NCBI GenBank assembly: GCA_018715295.1
Contig: DVLY01000110.1
Location: forward strand, 1 to 8,217
DNA from: Candidatus Merdimorpha stercoravium
GTDB taxonomy: Bacteria; Bacteroidota; Bacteroidia; Flavobacteriales; UBA1820
Length of the DNA stretch: 8,217 bases
Direction of reading: 5' to 3'
Shown here: in pieces, positions 1 through 6,572 of the stretch
Layout: the number at the start of each line of letters is the position of its first letter
How positions within the stretch are numbered: position 1 is the stretch's first letter
The notes under the pieces: model-generated
What the model was told of the DNA's origin: nothing
Seen by the model: the letters and a program-made list of their open reading frames with translations, nothing else
The model's database searches: none
Translations under genes and position numbers: made by a program

Positions 1-33
1 CAAAGCCCCGCGGGGCAAAACATCCCCCGGGGC
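1..33 (-). terminator. Intrinsic terminator after the porin gene
   Basis: Read on the minus strand just after the porin stop codon, positions 33-24 pair with 15-5 to give a 10-bp almost pure G:C stem. One G (position 11) is bulged and the 8-nt loop is ATGTTTTG. The stem is followed by TTTG at the window edge, so the full length of any U-tract cannot be seen. The right arm is itself a perfect palindrome (GCCCCGCGGGGC), so other foldings are possible. The position immediately downstream of a stop codon supports a terminator. Confidence 0.6.
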
Positions 34-35
34 GG

Positions 36-2165
36 TCAGTTGAACCAGTCCCACACCACCCCGAAACGCACCACGGGATCCACCGAGGGATAATACGGCG
101 AAGCGAAATAATCCTTGTTCTTCAGGATCCAGGGAGTCAGGTTTTCGACCTTGAGGAAGATACGGGTACGGCGCACCTTGGCCGAAAGCGAGAGGTCGAT
201 GTAGGGGTAATCCCCGATCTGACGCCGGGTGGAGAGCGGCTGGAGGTTGTAGTCGGAGAGCAGCGGATTGTACATCGGCGCATCGAAAGCCGAAAAATAA
301 CGCAGCGTGACGGCCGGCATCAGCGTAATGGCTTTTCGGAAAAGCGGAAAATAAGCGTACAGGCTCGAGCGCACGATCACCTCGGGCAGGGGAAGCACTT
401 CCGCGCCCGAACTTACATGCTGGTAGGTAAGGGTATTGTCCCATCCGAACCACCCCAAACGCAGATCGCGCGAAAGGGTAACAGCCAGTACATTCACTTT
501 TCCGTCGTACTGCCGGGGCGCGCGCAGGGAGTCGTAATACACGTAATTGCCCAGGTCGGTAAAGCTCACCCGCGCATCGAACACCTTGTCGCTGCGCAAG
601 GTAATGGCGACCTCGTTGGATTCGATGCGTTTGAAGTCGTTGTACCAGTTGTAGTCGGCATACGAGCTGCGGTAAAACCGGGTGGTCATCGCCGGATAGT
701 ACGACGCATTGGCGTACGAACCTTCCAGGCGGTTTTGCGCATTGAGCTGGATGTATCCCGACAGCCGCAGGATGCGCGCTCCGGAGAACATCCCCGAAAG
801 GCTGTAATCCAACGACGCGTCGGCTCCGAAATACTTCATCGGCCGCCAACGTCCCATTAGGTTGACCATCAGCGTATTGCCCGACATTTCCGACACCGGT
901 ACGCTTCCCCCCGAAGCCAACGTCCCGGGAAAAGAATAGTTGGCCGTCTGGTAGCGGATCATCCCCTGGGCATAGATGTTGACCAGCGGGAAGTTCACCC
1001 CGGCCCCGGCCGCCAGGTCCAAGGTGTTGTAGTACGAGCTGTCGGTGCGCGCAGCCCCTTCCAAAAGCCCTGAACCGTAGTACGCGAGGGACTTCCGCCC
1101 GGCCGAACCCGACGGGGAGACAAAGGCCGGGTCGTAATACTTGTAGGTGAGGTGTTCGTACTTTATCTCGTTGAGCAGGCTCACGCGAAACCCTTTGGGG
1201 TTTTTGATCGACGAATTGAAAATATCGTACGACTGAGTGATGAAAAAGCGCGTGCCGCCCAAACGGTTGGCCACCTCGCCGTCGGAGTCGCCCAGATTGA
1301 CCGGGATGGTCTTGCGGTAGGAGAACTGCTCGTCGTCCGAGAGGAAAAACCCGATCCCTTCCTCGGTCAGCCCTCCGTTCTCCACCGCCGAGAGGTACTG
1401 GTACATCACGTGCGAGCGGACGATGTAGCGATACGACTTGGTGTGGTAGCTGAACGTACCGACCAACTGCCCGTGGTGCGATTCGATGTAGTTGTATAGG
1501 CCGAAGGTGCGCTTGCCCCGAAAACCGAACGAGAAGTTGACCTGCTTGCCCACGTTGGCCGTGAAATTGAAATCGAGCACCTGCCCGGTCATGTTGGAAA
1601 AGACGTTCGAATGGTACATGACTTCCGACCAGGGGGTGCGCACATCGTAGTACTTCACCTGGTCGGTGGTTCGATAATACATGCTTCGGGAGCGGATGCC
1701 GTACGCAGGGGTCAGGGAAGGCTTCTCCGTATAAACCAAAGGCGTGTATCCCTCAGCCAGGTTCGGGAAAGGCATGTAGCCGTACTCATCCCGCCGGGTA
1801 GGGTTCAGTTTGTAGTATTTGCCGATATTGAGCGTGGTATCCACCAGCGTGGTATCGCCGTAGAGATCGATGATCTTGTAAACCTGGATGGAATCCTTGT
1901 AGCGGTTGGTATAGATCTGGCGGTCGCGGGTAGATCGCTGGGCCGCGCGGGCTGCGGAATCCTGCCGGGCCTGTTCGCGGGGCGAAAGGATGCGTTCGCC
2001 GAAAATATTGAGCGAATCCATCCCGCCGGGATACACCTGGTCGCGGTTGAAAGGATCGCTGCTGTCATAGCTGTCCGTGCGGTTGCCGTATTGGTCGAAC
2101 GTCTGGGCGCCGAGCGGCAATACCCCGCCCAGGCACACCCAGGCGATCAAGGACAGGATACGCAT
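36..2165 (-). CDS. Putative outer-membrane porin (Porin_10-like beta-barrel)
   Basis: This 709-residue protein begins with a clear signal peptide (MRILSLIAW...LPLGAQ, probable cleavage near GAQ). A polar stretch rich in D, S, R and T follows, then a long region of alternating aromatic and polar residues as in outer-membrane beta-barrels. The C-terminal part is characteristic of the Bacteroidetes 'putative porin' family: PYIDLSLSAKV, RTRIFLKVENL, YFASPYYPSVDP and a final RFGVVWDWFN. The N-terminal part has the family-like stretch GYMPFPNLAEGYTPL. No TonB plug domain or TonB box is visible, so passive transport of small solutes is inferred and the substrate is unknown. The start at 2165 is preferred because a -7 box (2194-2201) lies almost on the alternative in-frame ATG at 2189, which would make that start leaderless. 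The start at 2189 would add eight residues (MNRSCPIL). Frame and family are strong; function is inferred. Confidence 0.85.
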   Translation of the reverse strand: MRILSLIAWVCLGGVLPLGAQTFDQYGNRTDSYDSSDPFNRDQVYPGGMDSLNIFGERILSPREQARQDSAARAAQRSTRDRQIYTNRYKDSIQVYKIIDLYGDTTLVDTTLNIGKYYKLNPTRRDEYGYMPFPNLAEGYTPLVYTEKPSLTPAYGIRSRSMYYRTTDQVKYYDVRTPWSEVMYHSNVFSNMTGQVLDFNFTANVGKQVNFSFGFRGKRTFGLYNYIESHHGQLVGTFSYHTKSYRYIVRSHVMYQYLSAVENGGLTEEGIGFFLSDDEQFSYRKTIPVNLGDSDGEVANRLGGTRFFITQSYDIFNSSIKNPKGFRVSLLNEIKYEHLTYKYYDPAFVSPSGSAGRKSLAYYGSGLLEGAARTDSSYYNTLDLAAGAGVNFPLVNIYAQGMIRYQTANYSFPGTLASGGSVPVSEMSGNTLMVNLMGRWRPMKYFGADASLDYSLSGMFSGARILRLSGYIQLNAQNRLEGSYANASYYPAMTTRFYRSSYADYNWYNDFKRIESNEVAITLRSDKVFDARVSFTDLGNYVYYDSLRAPRQYDGKVNVLAVTLSRDLRLGWFGWDNTLTYQHVSSGAEVLPLPEVIVRSSLYAYFPLFRKAITLMPAVTLRYFSAFDAPMYNPLLSDYNLQPLSTRRQIGDYPYIDLSLSAKVRRTRIFLKVENLTPWILKNKDYFASPYYPSVDPVVRFGVVWDWFN

Positions 2166-2193
2166 CAATATGGGACAGCTGCGGTTCATTGTG

Positions 2194-2201
2194 CAAAAAT
2201 A
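2194..2201 (-). promoter_or_regulatory. Bacteroidetes-type -7 box for the porin gene
   Basis: The minus strand reads TATTTTTG, an exact match to the TAnnTTTG consensus used by the Bacteroidetes primary sigma factor. It lies in the gap between the hydrolase stop and the porin start. No TTG-type -33 element is visible at the usual 19-20 bp spacing. Transcription would begin close to 2188, leaving a leader of about 22 nt to the ATG at 2165. This indicates that the porin has its own promoter rather than depending only on read-through from the hydrolase gene. Confidence 0.5.
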
Positions 2202-2258
2202 ATCCATACTTCGGTACGGTGCGGTATCCGGAGCAAATTTTGTCGCGAAAAACACCCC

Positions 2259-3470
2259 TCATCCCCTCTCTTCGGCATCCAAGTCCGCCGTCTTGCCCGA
2301 GTCGTCCGCCTGGTCCGACCGATCGGGCAGGTCGAAAACTTTTTTGGAGATATTCATCAAGGCAGCCACCGAAAAAGAACTCCTCGCCTGGTTTTCCAGC
2401 ACGATGATGGTCGTATCCTCCTGCGGGAGGCGCAGAAAACGCCCCTTGTACCCATGCCACCAGCCGTTGTGGTACACGATCCGATACCCCTGGTATTCGT
2501 CCAGACGCCACCCCCATCCGTAGGGGTGAACCTCATCGGTGTAATTGGTGTAAGCCTTCGCCTGCCACGAAGCATCGAGCAAAAAGCCGTTGCGCAGCGC
2601 CAGGTCAAAACGCAGCAAATCCTCCGCCGTGGAATAAACCCCTTTGTCGCCCAGCACCCCGTCCAGAAAATTGGGCTGATACGCCCCACGCCGCGAGGTA
2701 TGCCCGATGGTCATCCGATCGGCCGAAGCAAAGGCCTCCTCGGTACAGAAAAACGTGTCGTCCATCCCCACCGGTTCGAAGATATGGGCGTGCACCCAGC
2801 TGGCGAAATCCTCGCCCGTAACGCGCTGCACGATCAAGGCCAGAAGCGCGTAATTCGTATTACAATAGCGGTATTGCCGCCCCGGAGAAAAATAAACCCG
2901 GGGTTTCCGCTTGTTCATGATGGCCAGCATGTCCTCGTTGCTCATCGGGTCGGTGCTCGCCCACGCCCCGGGCGTGAAAAGCGTGTAGTCCGGCAGCCCG
3001 CTGGTATGGCTGAGCAGCATCTCGACCGTAACCCGAGGATAGGCAAAGCCTTCCAGGTACGTCGCCACCGGCTCCCCGAGATCGATCTTTCCCTCGCTGG
3101 CCAGCATCAGCACCGCCGTAGCGGTGATCGTCTTGGAGATGGAAGCCAGTTGAAAACGGGACGAAACCGTCAGTTTTTCCCGCGAGCGGAAGTCGGCATA
3201 CCCGTACGCCTTGGTGAAAACCTTGTCCCCCTGGGCAAAGAGCACCACGCCGTTGAACTGGCCGCGAACGGCCCGAGTGGTAAAGTACTTGTCGATCTCT
3301 TTGGCCTTGTCCGCTTCGAAAGGCTGGGAAGGCAGCGCGACCCGCCGATGGATCCTGCTGGTATCGATCCGCACCTCCTTTACCATCCAGTCGTCTCCTC
3401 TCTCCCCGGCGGCAAGGCCGGGAGCGAACAAGAGGAAAAGGAAAAGAAATACGGTCGGTGTTCTGTTCAT
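2259..3470 (-). CDS. Secreted serine hydrolase, beta-lactamase/class C PBP fold
   Basis: This 403-residue protein belongs to the beta-lactamase-related serine hydrolase family (PF00144 type), which includes AmpC, D-amino-peptidases, DD-carboxypeptidases and esterases. The N-terminus is a signal peptide (MNRTPTVFLFLFLLFAPGLAAG), so it acts outside the inner membrane. Catalytic motifs are in the expected order: S110-I-S-K113 with the nucleophile and general base, the conserved HTSGLPDY at about 155-162, Y202-C-N204 as the YxN motif, and H334-N-G336 in HNGWWHGYKG replacing the KTG of true beta-lactamases. The HxG triad and Cys inside YxN favour a peptidase or esterase over an antibiotic-resistance enzyme, but the substrate cannot be read from sequence. 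The ATG at 3470 is chosen because it begins the signal peptide; the frame stays open upstream to 3578 but would cross the promoter. The gene ends 94 bp before the preferred porin start. Confidence 0.92.
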   Translation of the reverse strand: MNRTPTVFLFLFLLFAPGLAAGERGDDWMVKEVRIDTSRIHRRVALPSQPFEADKAKEIDKYFTTRAVRGQFNGVVLFAQGDKVFTKAYGYADFRSREKLTVSSRFQLASISKTITATAVLMLASEGKIDLGEPVATYLEGFAYPRVTVEMLLSHTSGLPDYTLFTPGAWASTDPMSNEDMLAIMNKRKPRVYFSPGRQYRYCNTNYALLALIVQRVTGEDFASWVHAHIFEPVGMDDTFFCTEEAFASADRMTIGHTSRRGAYQPNFLDGVLGDKGVYSTAEDLLRFDLALRNGFLLDASWQAKAYTNYTDEVHPYGWGWRLDEYQGYRIVYHNGWWHGYKGRFLRLPQEDTTIIVLENQARSSFSVAALMNISKKVFDLPDRSDQADDSGKTADLDAEERG

Positions 3471-3490
3471 GTTTTTCGAGAGAAATCCAT

Positions 3491-3506
3491 CCGGAGAATC
3501 CTCCGG
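3491..3506 (-). promoter_or_regulatory. Hairpin in the hydrolase mRNA leader
   Basis: Perfect 6-bp inverted repeat CCGGAG/CTCCGG with a 4-nt spacer. It lies 21 bp upstream of the hydrolase ATG and downstream of the predicted transcription start, so it would form a stem-loop in the roughly 47-nt leader. The arm nearest the promoter overlaps a second possible dyad (3503-3508 with 3517-3522). A role in translation or mRNA stability is possible but unproven. Confidence 0.35.
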
Positions 3507-3514
3507 CAGGAACT

Positions 3515-3526
3515 TTTGCCGGCAAA
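3515..3526. promoter_or_regulatory. Perfect 12-bp palindrome overlapping the hydrolase promoter
   Basis: TTTGCCGGCAAA is identical on both strands. It overlaps the TTTG end of the -7 box (3523-3530) and the expected transcription start of the hydrolase gene. A symmetric site here is well placed for a dimeric repressor. Part of the symmetry comes from the promoter's own TTTG, so chance is not excluded. Confidence 0.35.
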
Positions 3527-3530
3527 TGTA
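3523..3530 (-). promoter_or_regulatory. Bacteroidetes-type -7 box for the serine hydrolase
   Basis: The minus strand reads TACATTTG, an exact match to TAnnTTTG, 52 bp upstream of the hydrolase ATG. The -33 region is not a clear TTTG; a GTT occurs about 21 bp upstream. Transcription should start near 3517 and run away from dps, so the AT-rich stretch 3531-3600 is a shared divergent control region. Confidence 0.55.
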
Positions 3531-3604
3531 GTGAAGATAAACCAAAACTGTAACGCCATAGTTTTTTTTTATAAACATTTAACTTCTAAAGCCTTGCAGG
3601 AAGC

Positions 3605-3612
3605 TAATTTTA
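3605..3612 (+). promoter_or_regulatory. Candidate -7 box for dps
   Basis: TAATTTTA matches seven of eight informative or free positions of TAnnTTTG (final G replaced by A). It lies about 95 bp upstream of the dps ATG. The resulting leader would be roughly 90 nt, beginning GC-rich (a CGGGG/CCCCG stem at 3637-3651) and ending in an A-rich stretch before the start codon. No convincing OxyR-type ATAG-N7-CTAT array was found here. The call is weak but is the best plus-strand match in the divergent region. Confidence 0.3.
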
Positions 3613-3707
3613 CCCTCGGAAACAGGAAGCGACCCCCGGGGCAGGTCCCCGCCCGCCCGAAGGGAGTCCCCGAAAAAAGGAAAACAAATCAATAAAAAAC
3701 CAATACC

Positions 3708-4178
3708 ATGAACGCAAAAGCAAACCACGGAGCCGCGCTCCGAAACCCCGAGATCGTAAACTGCCTCAACACCCTGTTGGCCGACTACCAGATCCACTAC
3801 CAGAACCTGCGGGGCCTGCACTGGAACATCCAGGGACGCTCGTTCTTCACCCTGCACAGCGTCTTCGAACAGTACTACAACCAGGCTGCCGAACGCATCG
3901 ACGCCCTGGCCGAACGCATCCTGATGCTCGGCGGAAAACCGCTGCACACCTACCAGGACTACCTCGATGCCGCCTCGCTGAGCGTCCGCCGGGACATTTC
4001 CCAGGCCGACCCTGCCGTGGAAAGCGTCCTGGAAGACATCCAAGCCTTGCTTTCCGCCCAGAGCGAGCTGCTGCGCCTGGCCGGGGAAGCCGGCGACGAC
4101 GTAACGGCCGACCTGCTCACCGGCTACAACGCCGAGGACGAAAAGAAGGTCTGGATGCTCACCTCCTACCTGGCCTGA
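3708..4178 (+). CDS. dps: Dps family ferritin-like DNA-binding/iron storage protein
   Basis: 156 residues, the usual Dps length. Dps forms a hollow dodecamer that oxidises ferrous iron with hydrogen peroxide and stores it as ferric mineral, protecting DNA from hydroxyl radicals. The dimer-interface ferroxidase ligands are all visible: H38 in LHWNI, H50 in FFTLHSVF, and D65 and E69 in AERIDALAERI, followed by the conserved LGGKPLHT turn. The N-terminal tail is short with only two lysines and one early arginine, so DNA binding cannot be predicted confidently. The ATG at 3708 follows an A-rich leader with no Shine-Dalgarno, normal for this phylum. The peroxiredoxin gene begins 76 bp downstream on the same strand with no terminator between, so the two are probably co-transcribed as an oxidative-stress unit. 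Confidence 0.96.
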   Translation: MNAKANHGAALRNPEIVNCLNTLLADYQIHYQNLRGLHWNIQGRSFFTLHSVFEQYYNQAAERIDALAERILMLGGKPLHTYQDYLDAASLSVRRDISQADPAVESVLEDIQALLSAQSELLRLAGEAGDDVTADLLTGYNAEDEKKVWMLTSYLA

Positions 4179-4254
4179 GTACCGGCATCCGCCCTCGTTT
4201 TTAACGGAAAGAAAAAAGTAAACTATCTCATCAAAAAAAACACGACTGTCAACC

Positions 4255-4959
4255 ATGGAAAACAACACTGCAAACCCCATGCCGAGAATCGGCGATCCCG
4301 CCCCGGCCTTCACCGCCAAGACCACGCAAGGGCCCATCAACTTCCCGTCGGACTACAAAGGCAAGTGGAAGATCCTCTTCAGCCACCCGGCCGACTTCAC
4401 CCCGGTGTGCACCTCCGAATTCATGACCTTCGCTTCGATGGCTTCCGACTTCGAAGCGCTCAACTGCCAGCTGGTGGGTCTGTCGGTGGATGGACTTTAC
4501 AGCCACATCGCCTGGCTGCGCACCATCCAGAACAAGATCGAGTACAAAGGCATGAAGAACGTGGAGGTGAAGTTCCCCCTCATCGAGGACATCACGATGG
4601 AAGTCGCCAAACTCTACGGCATGATCCAGCCGGGCGAAAGCCAGACCTCGGCCGTGCGCGCGGTATTCTTCATCGACCCGCAGGACAAGATCCGCACCAT
4701 CCTCTACTACCCCCTCTCCCTGGGGCGCAATTTCGATGAGATCAAGCGCGTGCTCATCGGCCTGCAGACCTCCGATCGCTTCGGGGTAGCCCTTCCGGCC
4801 GACTGGCGCCCGGGCGACGAAGTCATCGTGCCCACCGCCGGATCGTGCGGAGTGGCCAAAGCCCGCATGAACGGCGAAGAAGGGCAGATGAAGTGCTACG
4901 ACTGGTTCTTCTGCACCAAACCTCTGAGCAAGGAAGAAGTGGAAAGCAATCTGGGCTAA
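4255..4959 (+). CDS. Peroxiredoxin, Prx6/archaeal-type
   Basis: This 234-residue thiol peroxidase reduces hydrogen peroxide and organic hydroperoxides in the cytoplasm (no signal peptide). The active-site pattern P45-x3-T49-x2-C52 in HPADFTPVCTSEF gives C52 as the peroxidatic cysteine. The C-terminal extension beyond the thioredoxin fold (DRFGVALPADWRPGDEVIVP) is typical of the Prx6 subfamily. It carries C198, C214 and C220. The CYDWFFC spacing resembles the C-terminal cysteine pair known from archaeal enzymes such as the Aeropyrum pernix thioredoxin peroxidase, suggesting a resolving disulfide rather than a pure 1-Cys mechanism. It follows dps with a 76-bp A-rich gap and is closed by a strong terminator, fitting a dps-prx operon. 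It is distinct from the shorter AhpC partner of AhpF; no reductase gene is present in the window. Confidence 0.94.
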   Translation: MENNTANPMPRIGDPAPAFTAKTTQGPINFPSDYKGKWKILFSHPADFTPVCTSEFMTFASMASDFEALNCQLVGLSVDGLYSHIAWLRTIQNKIEYKGMKNVEVKFPLIEDITMEVAKLYGMIQPGESQTSAVRAVFFIDPQDKIRTILYYPLSLGRNFDEIKRVLIGLQTSDRFGVALPADWRPGDEVIVPTAGSCGVAKARMNGEEGQMKCYDWFFCTKPLSKEEVESNLG

Positions 4960-4988
4960 ACCGCCGGAAGGACCTCTTCCGCATTCGA

Positions 4989-5030
4989 CACGGAGCTTGC
5001 GCCTGAAAAGGCGCAAGCTCCGTGCTTTTT
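4989..5030 (+). terminator. Strong intrinsic terminator of the dps-peroxiredoxin unit
   Basis: Positions 4989-5003 and 5010-5024 form a perfect 15-bp stem (left arm CACGGAGCTTGCGCC) with the 6-nt loop TGAAAA. It is followed by C and five T residues. It begins 30 bp after the peroxiredoxin stop codon. This is a textbook Rho-independent terminator in the plus direction and separates this unit from the next promoter at 5104. Confidence 0.93.
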
Positions 5031-5103
5031 CCCCGCCCGGCAAAATGGAAAATGCCCGGGAAGCCCTTGCGCGAAAAGACGTCGCAGGGAACGATTTTTT
5101 GCG

Positions 5104-5111
5104 TACTTTCG
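5104..5111 (+). promoter_or_regulatory. Candidate -7 box for the small membrane gene and lipoprotein
   Basis: TACTTTCG differs from TAnnTTTG at one position and is preceded by a T-rich run (ATTTTTTGCG). It lies 21 bp upstream of the 61-residue membrane protein ATG, giving an expected leader of about 15 nt. It sits downstream of a strong terminator, where a new promoter is required. No standard -33 TTG is visible at 19-20 bp. Confidence 0.45.
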
Positions 5112-5132
5112 TCGCATAAAACCCTTGTTTCC

Positions 5133-5318
5133 ATGAAAAAATCGACTCTTCGGATGCTGCTGGCCGTGATGGGCGTCGTCGTGATCGTGTACGGACTGAT
5201 CTCGGGACGCTTGGCGGAAAGTTTTCATCAGACCCCCTACTCCACCGGCTTTATCGTCGTGATCCTGCTGATCTATGCCGTGGTGAACTTTTGGAATTTC
5301 TTCAAAGGAAATCGTTGA
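5133..5318 (+). CDS. Small two-helix membrane protein, function unknown
   Basis: I do not recognise this 61-residue protein. It starts MKKSTLRM and has two hydrophobic segments, about residues 8-25 (LLAVMGVVVIVYGLISG) and 39-56 (GFIVVILLIYAVVNFW). A short polar loop (RLAESFHQTPYST) lies between them, and the tail is basic (FKGNR). The charge pattern suggests both termini are cytoplasmic with the loop in the periplasm. The frame continues open upstream to 5022, but that part overlaps the terminator and the promoter, so the ATG at 5133 is chosen. The thioredoxin-like lipoprotein begins 43 bp downstream with no promoter or terminator between, so co-transcription is likely. Frame, start and hydrophobicity support a real gene; the role is unknown. 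Confidence 0.72.
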   Translation: MKKSTLRMLLAVMGVVVIVYGLISGRLAESFHQTPYSTGFIVVILLIYAVVNFWNFFKGNR

Positions 5319-5361
5319 CCGAATCCACCCCTGCTTCTCCCCACAAAAAAAACGAACGATC

Positions 5362-6555
5362 ATGAAAATCGCCCCATTTCTCCTGGTTTTGACAGCCTGC
5401 GGGCTGTGCGCCTGCACGCCTTCCGCGCCCAAGAACACCATCGAAGGCCAGATCGATGGCTTGAGAGCCGGCGACCGCATCGTCCTGGCCACCGGCACAT
5501 TGACCCAAACTTCCATCCCTACGGACAGTGTTACGGTAACCCAGGACGGACATTTTTCCTTGACAACTTCGGCGACCGACACCTATGCCCGTCTGTTGCT
5601 GGTACAGGAAGGCGAAACGCTCGATGTAAACAACAACCCCTCGGCGGGCATCTTCCTGGAAGGATACTCCCAACTACATGTCCAGGGAGATGTCCAGCAA
5701 TGGCGGTATCTGAAGGTTTCCGGAGGTCTGTACGACCTGCCTCAGATGAGAGCCATTAACGAGCTGGCAGACAGTGCCAAAGCCATCCAAAAGCAAGGGC
5801 ACGTCCTGCTGGACTCCCTGCAGCGGTCCCAGGGGAAATACGACAAGAACCGCCTGAAAATCCTGCAGGACAGCGCCCTTTCCTTCATTCGATCCGCCAA
5901 CGAAATATTTGACCAATGTGACCCTATGGAACGCGAACTGGTCAAAAACAACCCCGACCTGGCCTACTCCGCCGAACTGCTGCACTACGATTACAAGACG
6001 ATGAAGGACTTCGACCGGTACGATTCTGCCTTCCGCACCCTCTCCCCGCGCGTGCAGGCCAGCCCTGCCGGGAAAGCCGTCGCCGACTACATAGCGGCCG
6101 TACGCGCGACCCAAGTCGGGAACACTGCACCGGATTTTGCACTGGAGGACATCGACGGACAGATGCTCCGCCTTTCGGACCTGCGCGGCCAGTACGTCCT
6201 GCTGGACTTTTGGGGCTCCTGGTGCGGTGGGTGCCGGGCGTCGATCCCTTCGTTGGTCGCTCTTTATGACCGGTTGAAAGACAAGAACTTCGAAATCGTC
6301 GGCATCGCCGTAAGCGAATACAATGACTCGTACTGGCGGAAAGTCGTCGCCGACGAGAAGATGGCCTGGCGGCACGTCAACGACAGCCATTCGGCACTCG
6401 GGCAGGAGATCCAACCGGCCTATGCCGTAATGGGAGTCCCGACTTGCTTTCTCATCGACCCGGAAGGGAACATCGCCCTGAAAGGATACCCCTGGGACAT
6501 CCTCTCCCAGGTAAAGGAAACGGTCGAGAAAGCCCATCCGGACAGCGGGAAGTAA
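5362..6555 (+). CDS. Thioredoxin-like (TlpA/ResA-type) lipoprotein with DUF4369-like domain
   Basis: 397 residues. The N-terminus is a lipoprotein signal with two overlapping lipobox candidates, LTAC (C13) and LCAC (C18); C18 fits best, followed by TPSAPKN. Residues about 25-120 are a beta-rich domain of the DUF4369 type (IEGQIDGLRAGDRIVL, then DSVTVTQDGHFSL). A helical linker spans about 125-250. The C-terminal domain (about 253-390) is a TlpA/AhpC-TSA thioredoxin fold: VGNTAPDFALEDIDG, LLDFWGSWCGGCRAS with the redox pair C288-G-G-C291, and the cis-proline V359-P360 before TCFLIDPEGN. Such proteins are membrane-anchored in the periplasm and reduce disulfides, for example in cytochrome c maturation or envelope thiol repair. 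Which partner applies here is not visible. It follows the small membrane gene by 43 bp and converges on the recombinase with only 16 bp between the stop codons. Confidence 0.93.
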   Translation: MKIAPFLLVLTACGLCACTPSAPKNTIEGQIDGLRAGDRIVLATGTLTQTSIPTDSVTVTQDGHFSLTTSATDTYARLLLVQEGETLDVNNNPSAGIFLEGYSQLHVQGDVQQWRYLKVSGGLYDLPQMRAINELADSAKAIQKQGHVLLDSLQRSQGKYDKNRLKILQDSALSFIRSANEIFDQCDPMERELVKNNPDLAYSAELLHYDYKTMKDFDRYDSAFRTLSPRVQASPAGKAVADYIAAVRATQVGNTAPDFALEDIDGQMLRLSDLRGQYVLLDFWGSWCGGCRASIPSLVALYDRLKDKNFEIVGIAVSEYNDSYWRKVVADEKMAWRHVNDSHSALGQEIQPAYAVMGVPTCFLIDPEGNIALKGYPWDILSQVKETVEKAHPDSGK

Positions 6556-6572
6556 AACCCGGCGGTCTTCCC
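6547..6572. repeat. Short inverted repeat across the convergent gene junction
   Basis: GGGAAG (6547-6552) and CTTCCC (6567-6572) form a 6-bp stem around a 14-nt loop that contains the lipoprotein stop codon. There is no T-run on either side. It may be a weak bidirectional terminator for the two convergent genes, or chance. No better terminator exists in this 16-bp gap. Confidence 0.2.

Noticed and set aside
1603..2103. Two AGACGTTCGA sequences in opposite orientation inside the porin gene, resembling what I recall of the Mpi recognition sequence
   Set aside because: They lie in codons for common residues, a related variant also occurs in the recombinase gene, and inverting the segment would destroy the porin. 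Chance in GC-rich coding DNA is the better explanation.
3558..3593. Possible OxyR-type site upstream of dps starting with ATAG and a T-run
   Set aside because: Only the first ATAG and a degenerate TTAT fit; the third and fourth tetramers do not match at the required spacing.
1611..3695. Very long open frame of 694 codons on the plus strand
   Set aside because: It is antisense to the porin N-terminal part and the whole serine hydrolase. Its translation is rich in R, H, V and G without any family motif, and it runs through the hydrolase promoter. Long antisense frames arise readily in GC-rich DNA with biased codons.
3579..4340. 253-codon minus-strand frame opposite dps
   Set aside because: Its product has no coherent family signal, and the opposite strand encodes a complete Dps with all ferroxidase ligands.
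4249..5043. 264-codon minus-strand frame
   Set aside because: It is the antisense shadow of the peroxiredoxin gene and its terminator; the plus-strand protein has clear catalytic residues.
5674..6537. 287-codon minus-strand frame
   Set aside because: Antisense to the lipoprotein gene, with no recognisable domain; the plus strand encodes the WCGGC thioredoxin domain.
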